Assembly (NCBI GenBank): GCA_027475525.1
Contig: JAMWFC010000082.1
Coordinates: 744,001-808,000, forward strand
Direction of reading: 5' to 3'
DNA from: Macrolepiota albuminosa
Lineage: Eukaryota; Basidiomycota; Agaricomycetes; Agaricales; Agaricaceae
Length of the DNA: 64,000 bases
Below the pieces are notes generated by a model. It made no database searches. It was given only the letters and a program-made list of their open reading frames with translations, and was not told the origin of the DNA. Position numbers and translations under genes: made by a program. Of the stretch, positions 41,714 through 53,212 are shown piece after piece (position 1 is the stretch's first letter; each line of letters opens with the position of its first letter).

Positions 41714-41839
41714 GTAAAGCAAGTAACCAACGAGTGAGGTGGCAAGGGATCACGTGACCGCTCAGATGTGGAGAACCCAAATAGGAAGTAGTCCAACACA
41801 ACACCATCACCACAGAAGAAAGGAACGTGAAAAACATAA

Positions 41840-42480
41840 TCAATGCCTCACCAGGCCCAAGCCCAGTACAAAACGATCATGTAACACCTGCAGTAAAGCC
41901 TTAGTAAGAATATCTGCGACCATATCCAAAGTTGAGATCCAAGTAGGTTCAAATGAACTGGATAAAAAATGTTCACAAATAAAGTGGTAACAGATATCAG
42001 TGTGTTTGGAACGAGAATTTGTAGAATCAGACTTTGCAATGTTGATGGCACTTCTGTTATCACAGATTAAAGGAAATGGATGAGGAATCAGCATTGAAAG
42101 AGACATGAGAAGTAGGTGAATCCATACGGCTTTGCGCATGGCATAGGCTAATGACATGTATTCAGCTTCAGACAAAGAGAGGGCAACTGTGCGCTGGCAG
42201 ACAGAAGACCATTATACAAGAGACAAAAAAATAAAGAATGCATAGCCAGAAACACTGCGATGAGTAGAAGAGTCAGATGCCCAGTCAGCATTTACAAAAC
42301 CACAACCACAGGGTATCAAGAGACAAATCAGTGGGTGATTATCAGGTTCAGTGAAGTTGTACAACAGAGCAAAGTCAATTGTACTCAGTAGATAGTGAAG
42401 AACACCTTTTGCAGCCAGTAAATGTGCATGTGTCAGGCAGGAATTGTATTGACTGAGACTCATGGCTGTAAATGCCAAGT
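41840..42480 (-). pseudogene. copia D RNase H
   Basis: Reads FVNADWASDSSTHRSVSGYA, then in the next frame SEAEYMSLAYAMRKAVWIHL, LICDNRSAINIAKSD, KHTDICYHFICE and DMVADILTKAL, the full copia RNase H ending at 41840. A stop near 42212 divides it. Confidence 0.85.
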
Positions 42481-42484
42481 CAGG

Positions 42485-43620
42485 TCATGTGCACAAGCTG
42501 AGATACAGGATAGAGCCAACTAAACATTGGTAATGAAAGGTGAGATTGGCACCCAAAATGTCAGGAAGAGCATTTGCTGGAGGGTCAGGAAGTGAATGAA
42601 GAGAATGATATAGTGGGACTGAAGCTGGTTTGGCATCAAGAAGATTGTATGTTGAGAAAAGATTGGTGATAAAGCCCTTCTGAGAGAGCCAGAGCTTGTG
42701 TTGAGAATGGTCCCTATCAATCCAGATACCCAGATAAAGTGTAGTTGGACCAGAATCAACAACTTCAAAATGCTCATTCAGGCACCATATAAGCCAATTA
42801 TAAAGCAGAATAGAATTTGTTGTGTTCAAGCCATCATCCACATGTACATAAATGATGATAAAAAGTTGTGATCTGTTAGCTGGCATTGAAATTGAAGAGT
42901 CAGGAGGTTCATCAAGTAACACAGGAAAACTGCATGATTGACTTCACACTGGATGAGTCCCAAAGCCTTGAGAGCCTGACAAAGGATGGTATACCATTTG
43001 TGTGAGGCCTGCTTAAGGCCATACAATGCCCAAAGCAGACAATAACATGAAGAAGGATTGGCTTCAGAAAAGCCTGGAATCTGTTTGCAATAAACTTTGT
43101 GAGAGAGGGAAGCATTGAGAAAGGTGGTTTTGACGTCAAAAGTAAATAGATGAAAATTGAACTTTGCTATGTAGGCAAGAGTAATTTTTATGCTCATCAG
43201 TTTTGCAACAGGGGCATAAGTTGATCCATAGTCCTCTGGGCATTGACTGAAGCCTTGGGTGACTAATCAAGCCTTCTTTTTGCCATGAATGACTAACCCA
43301 TCAGCATCCAACTTATGTGCATAAACCCATCAAACGCCAATGGGTTTCTGGCCAGGAGACAATGAAACAACTTGAAAGACCCTTTGAGAACAAAGACTAT
43401 CCATTTTATGCTGCATTGCAGCATGCCATATATCTGCATCAGGACAACATATTGCATCACTATAATGATCAGGAGGTTTTGAAAGGTCAAAAGAATATAA
43501 GGTTTTAAACAAAATAGAATCAGGACCATAAGTTATCAATGCCTTGTACTCTGCTAATGCAGCAATCTCCATTGCATAAGCATTGTCTAAAAAACTAAAA
43601 AAAGCCATAGCCAACATCAA
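42485..43620 (-). pseudogene. copia D reverse transcriptase
   Basis: Starts near 43440 with DIWHAAMQHKMDSL, then FHLFTFDVKTTFLNASLSHK, LYGLKQASHKWYTILCQAL and IYVHVDDGLNTTNS with the YVDD-like active site VHVDD, followed by LSQKGFITNLFSTYNLLDA and LVGSILYLSLCT. Frames change at about 43290, 43197 and 42920; several stops. Nonfunctional. Confidence 0.85.
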
Positions 43621-44167
43621 GGCTCAAAAATCATGGATTGCATGGAGATTTTGCTCTGGAAGTAATATACAAGCAGCATGGTCAGCTTGAAGATGGACAA
43701 GACACTCATTACATGCCATTAGTTCCTCAATATAATTACAACCTTTTTTTAGTCAGGACAACATGCTGTCTGGTACAATACTGATGAAGTTCCACAGAAA
43801 CAACTGATGGTGGCAAAGCATGAGACAATGGCATATCAGTCTGAAAAGGCAGATCCATGATGATCAGAGAAGAGGAAACAGGAGGAGTGGAATTTGAGCA
43901 AGGAGTTGGAGTAAGAAGCTGAGAAGATGAAGATCATGTATCCAAAGATATCTGTGATGAAGAGGAGGAAGGGATGTGTTTGGCTGGTTGTAAATGAAGA
44001 TGCCTGGAGACAGATTCATCAAAAACAACATCTCTGAAAAAGAAATATTTGCCATTCAGATCCCATATCCTCCAGCCCAATTGGTCTTCATCATAACCTA
44101 TGAAAATAGCTTTGAAATGCTAACCTGATCCTTTGGGCTGGATCTTGCCAAGATAGAGGACAAAACA

Positions 44168-45481
44168 TCAACAGCTCCAAATACAAAGATGTGAGAGATC
44201 AGGCTTAACATTCTCCATCACTTCACATGAAGTCATCAGAGAAGGTAAGGTAGATGTAGGAAGACGGTTCTGGAGATATTGTGCAGTGAGAATAGCATTG
44301 CCAAGAAAGGACATTAGGAGACTGGACCAAGCCATCATAGCTTGGGCAAAATCTTCAATTGTTCTGATGTATCTCTCAGCCTTGCCATTTTGCTGATGGG
44401 CATATAGTGCCATTGCCTGATGAGTAATACCACAAGATGAAAAATAATTATGCAGTTCACCCAAAACAAACTCTTTCACATTGTCTGAACAAACCATGCA
44501 AATACAATTCCCAGACTTTAGTTCCCAAGAGGCCTCAACATGCTTAGAGTGACCAATGGCTTGGGTACAAAATAATAAAAGAGCAGTGCTCCCAAAATTT
44601 AAGTGATCATCAAGAATAGAATGAAAACGATTTGCATGTCCATTTGAAAATAAAATAGAAAATGGGCTGCAAGTGTCCATGTGAAGCAGATCACATATGG
44701 CAGATGCACAATGCTGCAAGTAATCAAAGGGCCAAGCTTGTCTTTTACTAAGAATGCAAGGAATACAATGATTGTCTGTAAACGATCCATTATATTCAAA
44801 TCCAGTCACATAGTTCTTTGTGAGGATCATCTTCATAGCATTATGTTCAGGATGCCCAAAACAAGCATGCCAAAGTGCAGGTGTGACATTGAGTTGCAGG
44901 AACAAATTTGAGACCAAAGCAGGAAAAGCAAGTAATGCACTAAGAGAGACTGGCGTAGGAGAGACAAAGTCACAGAATAAAAAGGAAAGATGATTGTGAA
45001 CCAAGGCTTTTATGGAACTGTTATTGAGTGCTGAGATGGAAGATGGAAAAAATATTGATGTAGAACCACATTCAAATAAAAGTCTCAGATTATGTTCAAC
45101 CATTGAGCCCACAAAAAGCAAGTTGATCAGTATATCAAGTACATGAAGACAATCTTCCAATGTGATAATTATGTTTTTGCCCTCAACATGCATCTGAAAG
45201 CGAGCCTGACCATGTGCAAGAGTATGCAGAATGCCACAATTTGTGGTACCCACAGGAACAGTACAATTTATATCATAGGTCCAAAAACATTGGCAGTCAC
45301 AAAAAATGTGCATTGTGGACCCAGAATCAAGAATTGAATTAAACTGATTAGAGATGAACACAAGAGCTATAGGAGAGGTTGATTGAAGAAAAGCCACATA
45401 ATGCATCAAAGAGGATTTAGATTCAGAAGCGACATAGGCAATCAAATTGATATTATTAATGTTGTTATTTGCAATAGGCAC
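44168..45481 (-). pseudogene. copia D protease and integrase
   Basis: 437 codons still open: aspartic protease FNSILDSGSTMHIFCDC (DSG), GAG-pre-integrase WHACFGHPEHNAMKMI with HCIPCILSKRQAW, and integrase core with D of LHMDTCSPFS, a CSDNVKEFV motif and YAHQQNGKAERYIRTIED carrying the catalytic Glu. Motifs are largely complete although the rest of the element is broken. The remaining integrase C-terminal part (43864-44100) is in other frames. Confidence 0.88.
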
Positions 45482-46134
45482 ATCTTATTCATCAGACTCA
45501 TTGACAAAGGATAACAGAGTAGGTATGGGCTGTGTGTCCGAGGTAGCTACATTAGCTCTAGGACAAAAATGAGCAGTATCATGACCATTTTCCATTCCAC
45601 CACCCTTGGACCAGCATGTTTCAATTGCATGACCATATATATTGCAGTTTGTGCACTGCGTACATGGCCAAGAATTATTTGAGTCAGGTGCAGTATTAGG
45701 AGTAGGATTGATAAAAGTGGCAGTCAAAGGATTGAAAACAGGAGGACTGGAATTTTGAGTGATTTATGTAGGACAAGATCAGAAAGCTAAAGCAAGTTGA
45801 CAACACTCAGCGTCCATATTCATCACCCTGGTTGCAAGCTGAGCAAAATCATACATTCCACTAGGTCCAGAGTTTTTTCAGGAAAGTTGAACCTCTTCCT
45901 TCAGAACGGATCAATGATCACCATTCAGTAAGCCATTGACAAACTTTTAGATATGTTGTCAGAGAGTAAAATCCCAGAATCTCCCATTCAACTGATGGAT
46001 GGCAAAACGCCATGCCTATATATAGGCAGAAACTATGTTTGATGATGCCATCAAAGCAAAGACTTTTGACTTGGTGAATTTGGCAATGAAGGCACTACCA
46101 ATCTCAAAGTGCTCATGTAAGAAAGTAAAAAGTT

Positions 46135-46400
46135 CACAGGCTGTATAAGAGTGATCTCCAGAGGCTGTGGCTTAGTCACACAGCTGGCAGAGGGAGATCC
46201 AAAGAGAACAAGTCTAGAGATTCTCTATGCCAGGTTGGATGCTTCTGGGGCCTCTGAAGCATGAAAAACAACTGTACAGTACAATAAAACTTTAAAAACT
46301 CAAAAATTATCTATACAAACAATTGCACAAATAAGGGGCAAACTCTGGCGAACTCTGGCTTATGTAAGCAGTCTGGAAGCAGTGCTGAGGGGCCCACACT
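46135..46400. repeat. Solo LTR of the Gypsy-B family inside copia D
   Basis: CAGAGGCTGTGGCTTAGTCA and CTGGCAGAGGGAGATCCAAAG plus the following 200 bp match the left Gypsy-B LTR at 49177-49435 with scattered differences. There is no internal Gypsy sequence next to it, so it is a solo LTR left by recombination or a fragment. Confidence 0.7.
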
Positions 46401-46443
46401 TGTCTGAATGGTAGATAAAGAACCAGAGCACCTCAAGGACTGA

Positions 46444-46597
46444 GAATAGTACTAACAGATAGTATTGAAAGAATAGAAACAGTAAAATGAAATAATGTCA
46501 GAAGAAATAAGAGAATGAATGAATAGTACTAACAGATAGTATTGAAAGAATAGAAACAGTAAAATGAAATAATGTCAGAAGAAATAAGAGAATGAAT
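46444..46597 (+). repeat. 77-bp exact tandem duplication 8
   Basis: 46444-46520 is repeated at 46521-46597. Confidence 0.95.
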
Positions 46598-47866
46598 GAA
46601 GGGAAAGTGAAGAGATAAGGAGTGAAGAAAGGAAGAAATGAGGAGTTCTCTGACAGGCTGGGCATATAGGTAGATTGTAAGGTCCACCACGTTTAGGAGA
46701 GAGAGAATCTTGAATATCCTGTGATAACTTTCTGACAATAACATGCTCAACTATGTCATCATTTTGCCAGAAAATCCTGTATGCATTCATCTCTTCAGAT
46801 GTTGAGTTGAAATCATAATGAGGAGGTAATGCAATAGAACTAGTTGGATCTCAAAGATCTCCGATGTTAGGAATCTGACATATGTAACTATGTAAACCAA
46901 TGCTGGTGATAATACAAGTAACCGCCAATTCTCAAGAAACCAATTCTGCAGATGAATAAAGAAGTCAAATAGTAGCTAAAGAGGGTAATTTAATATCTAA
47001 AGATGCCAGTTCAGCCAAACATGATGTACATAAATGTGATTGTTGTAAAAGTGGAAGATGATGTCATGGAGGGCGAACAGGTATAGGAATTAGATTCAGT
47101 AACAAATGAGGTGGAGGATCATGGTGAAAATAAAAAGGACGAGAGATATTATTATGAAAATTAAAATTATTGGTATTGTGGGGATGGTGAACATTTGGAA
47201 CATGTTGAAAACAAGATGAGACTTGGAGTATATTTGGCAGAGAAGCGTGATCGTGTCTTTCAGGAACAAAATGAGTAGAATTAGAGAAAAGAGTATGATC
47301 AGGATGAATATCAGGAAAAACAGAGAATTTATGCTGATTGTCATGAAGATTGTCTAATTGAAATTGTATGGAAGCAGAAGAAGCAGTGCATGATAGAAGA
47401 AGAGGGACTCAAAATTCAGTTGAGAAGTGGAATCAGATTCAGAGTAATACATATGAACAGAAGGCAGTGGAAAATAAGATCTACGAGATGCAGGAGCATG
47501 AAAAGCAGTAGGAAAATGATGATACAGGATTGAGATTGGAATAAAGAATGTTGTAAGTCCTATTGTTCTGAAAAGTTGGTGGTGTATCATAAGAATTCAA
47601 AGTAGGAAAAGAAGAATGCAGTTGTTGTGAGTGATGTGTTTCCTAAGTCAGCAGTTCAACCATTTTTGGATTAGACAAGGAGCCTGGTGTAAGTAAAGCC
47701 ATCATGCCTTCACCCTCCCAAGGATAATTAAGAATATTCTGCTCATCTCCTGCATGATTGAACATAATAGAAGAAAAAAAAATTATCACTACTGTGTGAA
47801 GGCAGCCATGGGTACCCAATAAGGTATCAGGGCAATGAGTTGTTCCACCAAGCTGGGCTTAAAAAA

Positions 47867-47877
47867 GGCCCATAACC
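47867..47877 (-). promoter_or_regulatory. copia D primer binding site, half tRNA-iMet type
   Basis: On minus, GGTTATGGGCC follows the 5' LTR end ACA directly. It is complementary to GGCCCATAACC, the anticodon arm (CAT) of eukaryotic initiator tRNA-Met. Copia and Ty5-type elements prime from an internally cleaved tRNA-iMet in this way. Confidence 0.75.
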
Positions 47878-48090
47878 TGTAGCTCTGAATTTCAATAGAT
47901 ACAAATAAAGTATAAAAGCCTTAGTGTTGTGCCAATTAAGGAGGAAACAACTAAGTTATTGCATTTAAATAGATACAAATAAAGTATAAACTGTATCATA
48001 ACATGAATATAATTATAAGTTCTTGACAGTAAGTGAGTGGTTACTTACAGCCTCAGTGTCATGCCAATTAAGAAGGAAACAACTGAGGCT
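47878..48090 (-). repeat. copia D 5' LTR
   Basis: 213 bp aligned with 41501-41713 at a constant offset of 6377. Differences are mostly C to T or G to A transitions. The minus-strand end reads GAGCTACA. Confidence 0.8.
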
Positions 48091-48447
48091 CACAGAAACT
48101 GTATACTGAGGATGTGAGTGTCTCTATATTATTGTACATTATATTTACTGTCTGACTGTATGCCTCTGGCTAGTTTGTGATTTGTTCATAGATATGAATA
48201 AAACAAGTTGCAATCTATCACAGAGACTGTATACTAAGAATTTTGTGATTCATTCATAGACTTTAAGACTAGCTTGACAGGTTATTTCTAAGAGTTGCTA
48301 GTTTTCCAAGTCTAGGACACATTTCTTAATATATTCTCACTCTCTGCCTTTTTTACAGGACTGTCATATTGTCTTTCCCTAGCCTTCTGATTCTCATATC
48401 ACTGGGTCGCTATTCATTCTTTAGTGGATCGTCAAAATGTTCAATTC

Positions 48448-49170
48448 TTTCACCAATCATGCTGCATCCATTACTGCTGGCCCTGCATCAGAGGAACTTA
48501 TCCAGTATTCTCATCCATCGGGTTTTTCTAACCATTTGCACCCTTTTCTTATGATATTCCCCCCCATTTGCATTTCTTTCCATTAGACTCATCTGATACT
48601 TTGATATCTTGACCCCACCAGCATCTCTTTAAATGTTACCACTTAAATCAATCACATATATCTTTGTCTCTTTCTCACTCTTTTATTCCAGTTTCTTATG
48701 ACACTCCAACTCTAGCTTCCTTGTCATCTTACTTTCTTCCTTCACATACTTTACATATTCCTACACCTGTACATCCTCTAAATTCACATCCTTTTCCCAA
48801 TTTTCCTTCTGGCCATGCCCTTCACAATCAGACACAATCAGCTTATATTCCTGGTTTCAACGTCTCAGATTCTTTATCCTTTACAACCCATCCCACAACA
48901 CATCCACCTCCAGTAGATATACCTTGCTTTACTCCACCCTCTCCTGTTCTGTTCTGTTCTGTTCTTTTTCTTATTCTTGCCCACCATCTGTCTTTCTTTT
49001 TGCATTGTTGCTGACCCCCTTTGTTCCTCCTCAACCTCAACATCATTCCCCTCTGGTCCCTCATTCTCCTATTGAACCTGTTGCTCCTCCTGTCCCACCT
49101 ATACCTTTTCAACACTCCTGGTATCCTTATCCATTTTATTATCCACCATTTCCATCTTATCTTCATGCTT
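48448..49170 (+). pseudogene. Gag-leader-like remnant of another copia element
   Basis: Plus strand opens MFNSFTNHAASITAGPASEE and continues, with stops, into a Ser/Pro/His/Asn-rich stretch (IPTPVHPLNSHPFPNFPSGH, QTQSAYIPGFNVSDSLSF). Start and composition resemble the Gag leader of copia D on the other strand. Only the first part of an element seems present; it ends at the Gypsy-B LTR. Confidence 0.4.
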
Positions 49171-49176
49171 TTTCTA

Positions 49177-49435
49177 TAAGGGTGACCTCTAGAGGCTGTG
49201 GCTCAGTCACACAGCTGGCAGAGGGAGATCCAAAGTGTATTAGAATATATACTGACAATATCATGATAGCTACTCACCTGGCAGAGGGAGATCCAAAGAG
49301 AACAAGTCTAGAGATTCCTTATGCCAGGTTTGACGCTTCTAGAGCCTCTGAAGCATGGGAAACAACTGTATAGTACAACAAAACCTTAAAAACTCGAAAA
49401 TTGCCTACACAAACTCTGGCTTATATAAGTGGTCT
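49177..49435 (-). repeat. Gypsy-B left (3') LTR
   Basis: Starts near TAAGGGTGACC. CTGGCAGAGGGAGATCCAAAG is present twice, 63 bp apart (49215 and 49278), as if an internal duplication had occurred. The first about 20 bp expected from the right LTR (TGTAGAGACTTG) are missing. Confidence 0.7.
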
Positions 49436-50410
49436 TGGTAGCGATGTCAGAGGCATCCAGATAGACTCGATCTCCAGGCTTGTACTTGAGGGCTAGAGTT
49501 TGTCCACGATAATAGTAGTGGGCCATGTCATCCTTTGCCTTAGCTAAAGCAGCCTTGGCTTCCTCCTAGGCTGCCTTCATCCAATCGATGAACTTGTTGA
49601 CAGCTTTATTCTCTGAAGGTCATCCATGAGGCTCGAATCTCATCTGAGGGTGTCAACCAGTATCTAGAAGGAAAGGAGACATCTGGGTGGCAGCGTGTAC
49701 ATGGTTGTTGTATTGAAACTCTGCCTCTGGTAATAGGTCATCCCAGTCATCCTGTCATTCATTGCAGAAGAGCCAGAGATACTGTTCTAGCTCCTGGTTG
49801 ACATGCTTGGTCTGGCCATCAGACTGGGGGTGATATGCTGTGGAAGTGTGGAGTTTGACATGAAGGAGGCAATACAGTTCTCTAGTAAACTCTGCCACAA
49901 ACTGAGGTCCATGGTCAGAGACATAAGCATCTGACAACCCATGGAGTTTCCAGACATGCTTCCAGTACAGATTAGTGGTGCCCATGGCTGAGCAAGTAGT
50001 GTGTGTTGGAATAAAATGAGCATGCTTGCTACAGAGATCCACTACCACCATGATCATGTCATATCCATGAGAGTCTGGTAACTTAACAATGAAGTCTACT
50101 GAAGCCACACTCTAATGCTCAGCTGGAATAGGCAATGGATGAAGCTGTCCCATAAGAGGCTGATGATGAGGCTTGGTCCAAAGGCAAAGGTCACAGGTGG
50201 AGATGTAAGAGCCAATATACTGGGACATTTGAGGCCATCAGTAATTCTGCAAGACCAGCTCCAGTGTCTTCCATCTGCCAGGATGTCCTGCAACTCAAGA
50301 GTCATGATGCTGCTCCACAATCTGCCTCCAGAGGTCTGGCAGGTTGGGAACATAAATGTGTCCCCAGAAGGTGAGAAGACCATTCTCCAAAGACCACTCA
50401 TCAGTGCAGA
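49436..50410 (-). pseudogene. Gypsy-B integrase
   Basis: Core motifs: MASVDFIVKLPDSHGYDMI with the first Asp, VSDHGPQFVAEFTRELY with the second, and TAYHPQSDGQTKHVNQELEQ with the Glu region, from about 50108 to 49755. The zinc-finger part precedes it in other frames (50401-50096). After 49755 frames are broken but DRVYLDASDIATK is readable at 49435-49475. Confidence 0.8.
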
Positions 50411-50720
50411 CAGACTTCACTCCAGTTTTCTCTTGAGCATGCAAGGCCATGGCAGCCTTGGCTACCAGATCTTCTTGAGCGCCCTCCTGGTTACCTCGTC
50501 AGATGTCTTAAAGGATGCTCACTTTTTCCTGGCTAACCACACCTTCTAGAGCATGGATGGCAAATAGTTCTGGCTTCAGGAGTACAATATTATCATTGTC
50601 ACTAGCTCCTGAACCATGGTCTGCTCACCTAGAAAGTGCATCTGGCTTGCCCATGCTCTGTCCAGGTTTGTGATGCAGAGAGAAGTCAAAGTTGGCCAGA
50701 TACAAGGACCATTGAGCCTG

Positions 50721-52110
50721 TCAGCAGTTAAGTTTCTTGGCTGTCCAAAAGTACTCTAAGTTCTTGTGATCAGTCCACACCTCAAATTTATGCCTGGCAC
50801 CCTCAAGGAAATGTTGCCACTCCTCAAATGACCAAATGATAGCCAGCATCTCCTTGTCATGGATCTCATAATTTTGCTCCATGGCATTGAGACTCTTGGA
50901 GTAGAAAGCCACAGGATGCCACTTACCATCCTCCCTTGACTGTTGAGAGAGAACGGCCCCAGTAGCAAAATCTGAGCTATCAGCTTCGACACGGAAGGGA
51001 GAGTCATCATCTGGGAATATAAGGACAGGCTTTGAAGTGACTGCCTATTTGAGGGCATCAAAGGCTGTCTGCTGTGCTGCATCCCAGTGCCAAGGAGTGT
51101 CCTTAGTGGTAAGATCAAAGAGGGGCCAGGCATGATGTGAGAAATCCTGAATAAACCTCCAGTAGAAGTTGGTGAAACCCAGAAAGGCCTGAACCTCCTT
51201 GTTCTTAGGCTCTGGCCACTCCACCACATCAGCCACCTTGACTAGGTCTATCTCAGCCATTCCATGAGAGATAATCAGTCCAAGATATTCAACCTTAGTC
51301 TGCTTAAACTCACACTTCTCTGGCTTAAGATAGAGCTGGTGTTGGCGAAGACGTTCCAGTACAATGCATGTAATCTGACGATGCTCCTCTAGAGTCTTGG
51401 CATAGATGAGAATATTGTCAAGGTATACACACACAATACCTTCTGCTATGAGGTCTCAGAAAATGTTGTTCATCATGGTCTGGAAGGTGGCAGGGCTATT
51501 AGTGAGGCCAAAGAACATTACCAGAGGTTCAAAGAGTCCACAATTTGTTTGGAATGCTGCCTTCCACTCATCACCTTCTTTGATGCACATATTGTTGTAG
51601 CCTCAGCAGACATCCAACTTGGTGAAGTAGCGTGCACCTTGGAGGTTGTTGACAAGCTCTGAAATGAGTGGTAAGGGGTAGCAATTCTTCACAGTCATTG
51701 CAAGTAGCGTGCACCTTGGAGGTTGTTGACAAGCTCTGAAATGAGTGGTAAGGGGTAGCAATTCTTCACAGTCATTGCATTTAAGACTTGGTAGTCCTGA
51801 ACCAGATGTAGAGATCCATCCTTCTTCTTAATGAAGAAGACTGGAGAGGCCATCAGAGACTTTGAGGGATGGATGCAACCAGAGTCTAAATTCTCCTGCA
51901 AAAAGGCATCAAGCTCATCCTGTTCTCTGGGAGAGAGAGGATAGACTTTGCAGCTAGAGGACTCAGCATTGGGCGTAAGCTCAATTGCATGGTCCCACTG
52001 CTTATGCTCTGGCAGGGGGTCAAATGATGTCTTAGAAAAAACATCCTCAAAGTCTTGCAGGTAATGAGGAACTGCATCTCAGAACAACTTAGAAGCAGAG
52101 TTGGTAGCAA
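50721..52110 (-). pseudogene. Gypsy-B reverse transcriptase and RNase H
   Basis: Reads [20 protein letters not shown] and [20 protein letters not shown] (51901-51695), then VCVYLDNILIYAKT (about 51430) with VEYLGLIISHGMAEIDLVKV, and RNase H MAFYSKSLNAMEQNYEIHDK (50912). The catalytic YxDD is YLDN, a substitution of a metal-binding Asp. A 77-bp duplication (51625-51778) disrupts the frame. Nonfunctional. Confidence 0.85.
51625..51778 (+). repeat. 77-bp exact tandem duplication 9
   Basis: 51625-51701 is repeated at 51702-51778, inside Gypsy-B reverse transcriptase. Confidence 0.95.
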
Positions 52111-52468
52111 ATGCCTGAGCTAGCTGCTGGGAAGTAGTTTGGCTAGCTCTAATCTCTGCTACAGTTGGTGGAGGTCATAACATAGTTGCATAAATCCTAT
52201 CACCTGTCTCAATAGCCTTGTCTGGAGACTCTGGGTCAGAAGCACACCCAAATTCACCCTCACATCCATCTTCCATCTGGGCTTCACTCACTACACCTTG
52301 AACATCCTCATAGAGGGCCTCTCTATAAAGGAATGCCAAGGGGGGAGGATCTAGTAGGTCAAGATCTGCAAAGGAGAGGTGTCCAACTTAGCAAGCCCAG
52401 ATAGCAGCATGCTCTTGGACTGACTTTCTATGCTCCTCTATAACTTTCTTGGCACATGTGGAACACTG

Positions 52469-53071
52469 TCAAGGGCAGCGGCTCATGCTCACTTTACCCT
52501 TGGCCCAGTCAATTTCAGGGTTGTGATCACGCAGCCAGGAGAACCCAAGTATCATGTCCTGCTTTTCTAGGCTGGTGACTGCAAAGACAGCACACTCAGA
52601 ATGAGTCTGATAGCAAAGGACTAAATCCACCACTGAGTAGATGAATCCAGCTTTATTGAGCATACCGTCAATGTTATAGACTGGAATAGGGTGAGAGAGG
52701 GGTTGGGTAGTGAGCTGGTGTTGTTCCACATAATTGGTGTCCAGGAAGAGTCCAGTAGCACCACTGTCCAAGAGAGCTATGATGCTTTGAGTCTGCTGAG
52801 TGTCAGTTGTCTCAATCTCCATATTCAGACACAGAAAGTTGGAAGAGGGAGTGGAGGCGACAACATAGCAATGAGGAAGGCATTGTTCCCAAGCTGGGAC
52901 ATGTAGTTGTTGGACAGGAGAAGGAGGAGAGGAGGTTTTAGCTGAGGCTTGGACCAAGGGGGTGCTTACAGTTTCAGTCAGAGAATCAGGAACAGGGAGC
53001 AATACATTAGAAGATTCTACTGATAGACATGTGAACTGATTAGCACCAGGTGGTGGAGGCATACAACTCAT
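52469..53071 (-). pseudogene. Gypsy-B protease region
   Basis: 200 open codons with the retropepsin motif SIIALLDSGATGLFLDTNYV near the middle and MILGFSWLRDHNPEIDWAKG toward the end, the standard Gypsy protease layout (DSGA, then ILGxxWL). Continues toward reverse transcriptase in other frames. Confidence 0.85.
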
Positions 53072-53212
53072 CCATCACTCTATTGAAAACCCTTCCCTGC
53101 AGAACCAAAGGACCCATCCAATAGTTCTGCTACAGCTTCCACAGGATCCAAGGACTCCTCCAAAAGGTTCTGTTTCAGTCTGTACATCTGGGGAGGGGTT
53201 TCCTTGAAAGTC

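Larger units (their letters stand above)
45485..47765 (-). pseudogene. copia D Gag, interrupted
   Basis: ATG at 47765 opens MFNHAGDEQNILNYPWEGEG. A Ser/Pro/His/Asn-rich leader follows in broken frames (to about 47040). Then MNAYRIFWQNDDIVEHVIVR (46790) resembles the start of copia UBN2-type Gag. A solo LTR (about 46135-46400) and a 77-bp duplication lie between this and the zinc knuckle CTQCTNCNIYGHAIETCW near 45620-45680. The last piece ends next to the protease frame. Confidence 0.6.
41501..48090 (-). mobile_element. copia D, Ty1/copia element, decayed
   Basis: Terminal direct repeats of about 213 bp (41501-41713 and 47878-48090) enclose a minus-strand gag-pol in copia order: Gag start at 47765, zinc knuckle at about 45660, protease, integrase, reverse transcriptase, RNase H. 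The 5' LTR is followed by a primer site complementary to the anticodon arm of initiator tRNA-Met. A solo LTR lies inside the gag region. Its LTR copies differ at roughly one base in ten to fifteen, and coding parts have many stops, so it is old. The outer LTR edge on the right is not certain and I found no clean target duplication. Confidence 0.85.
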
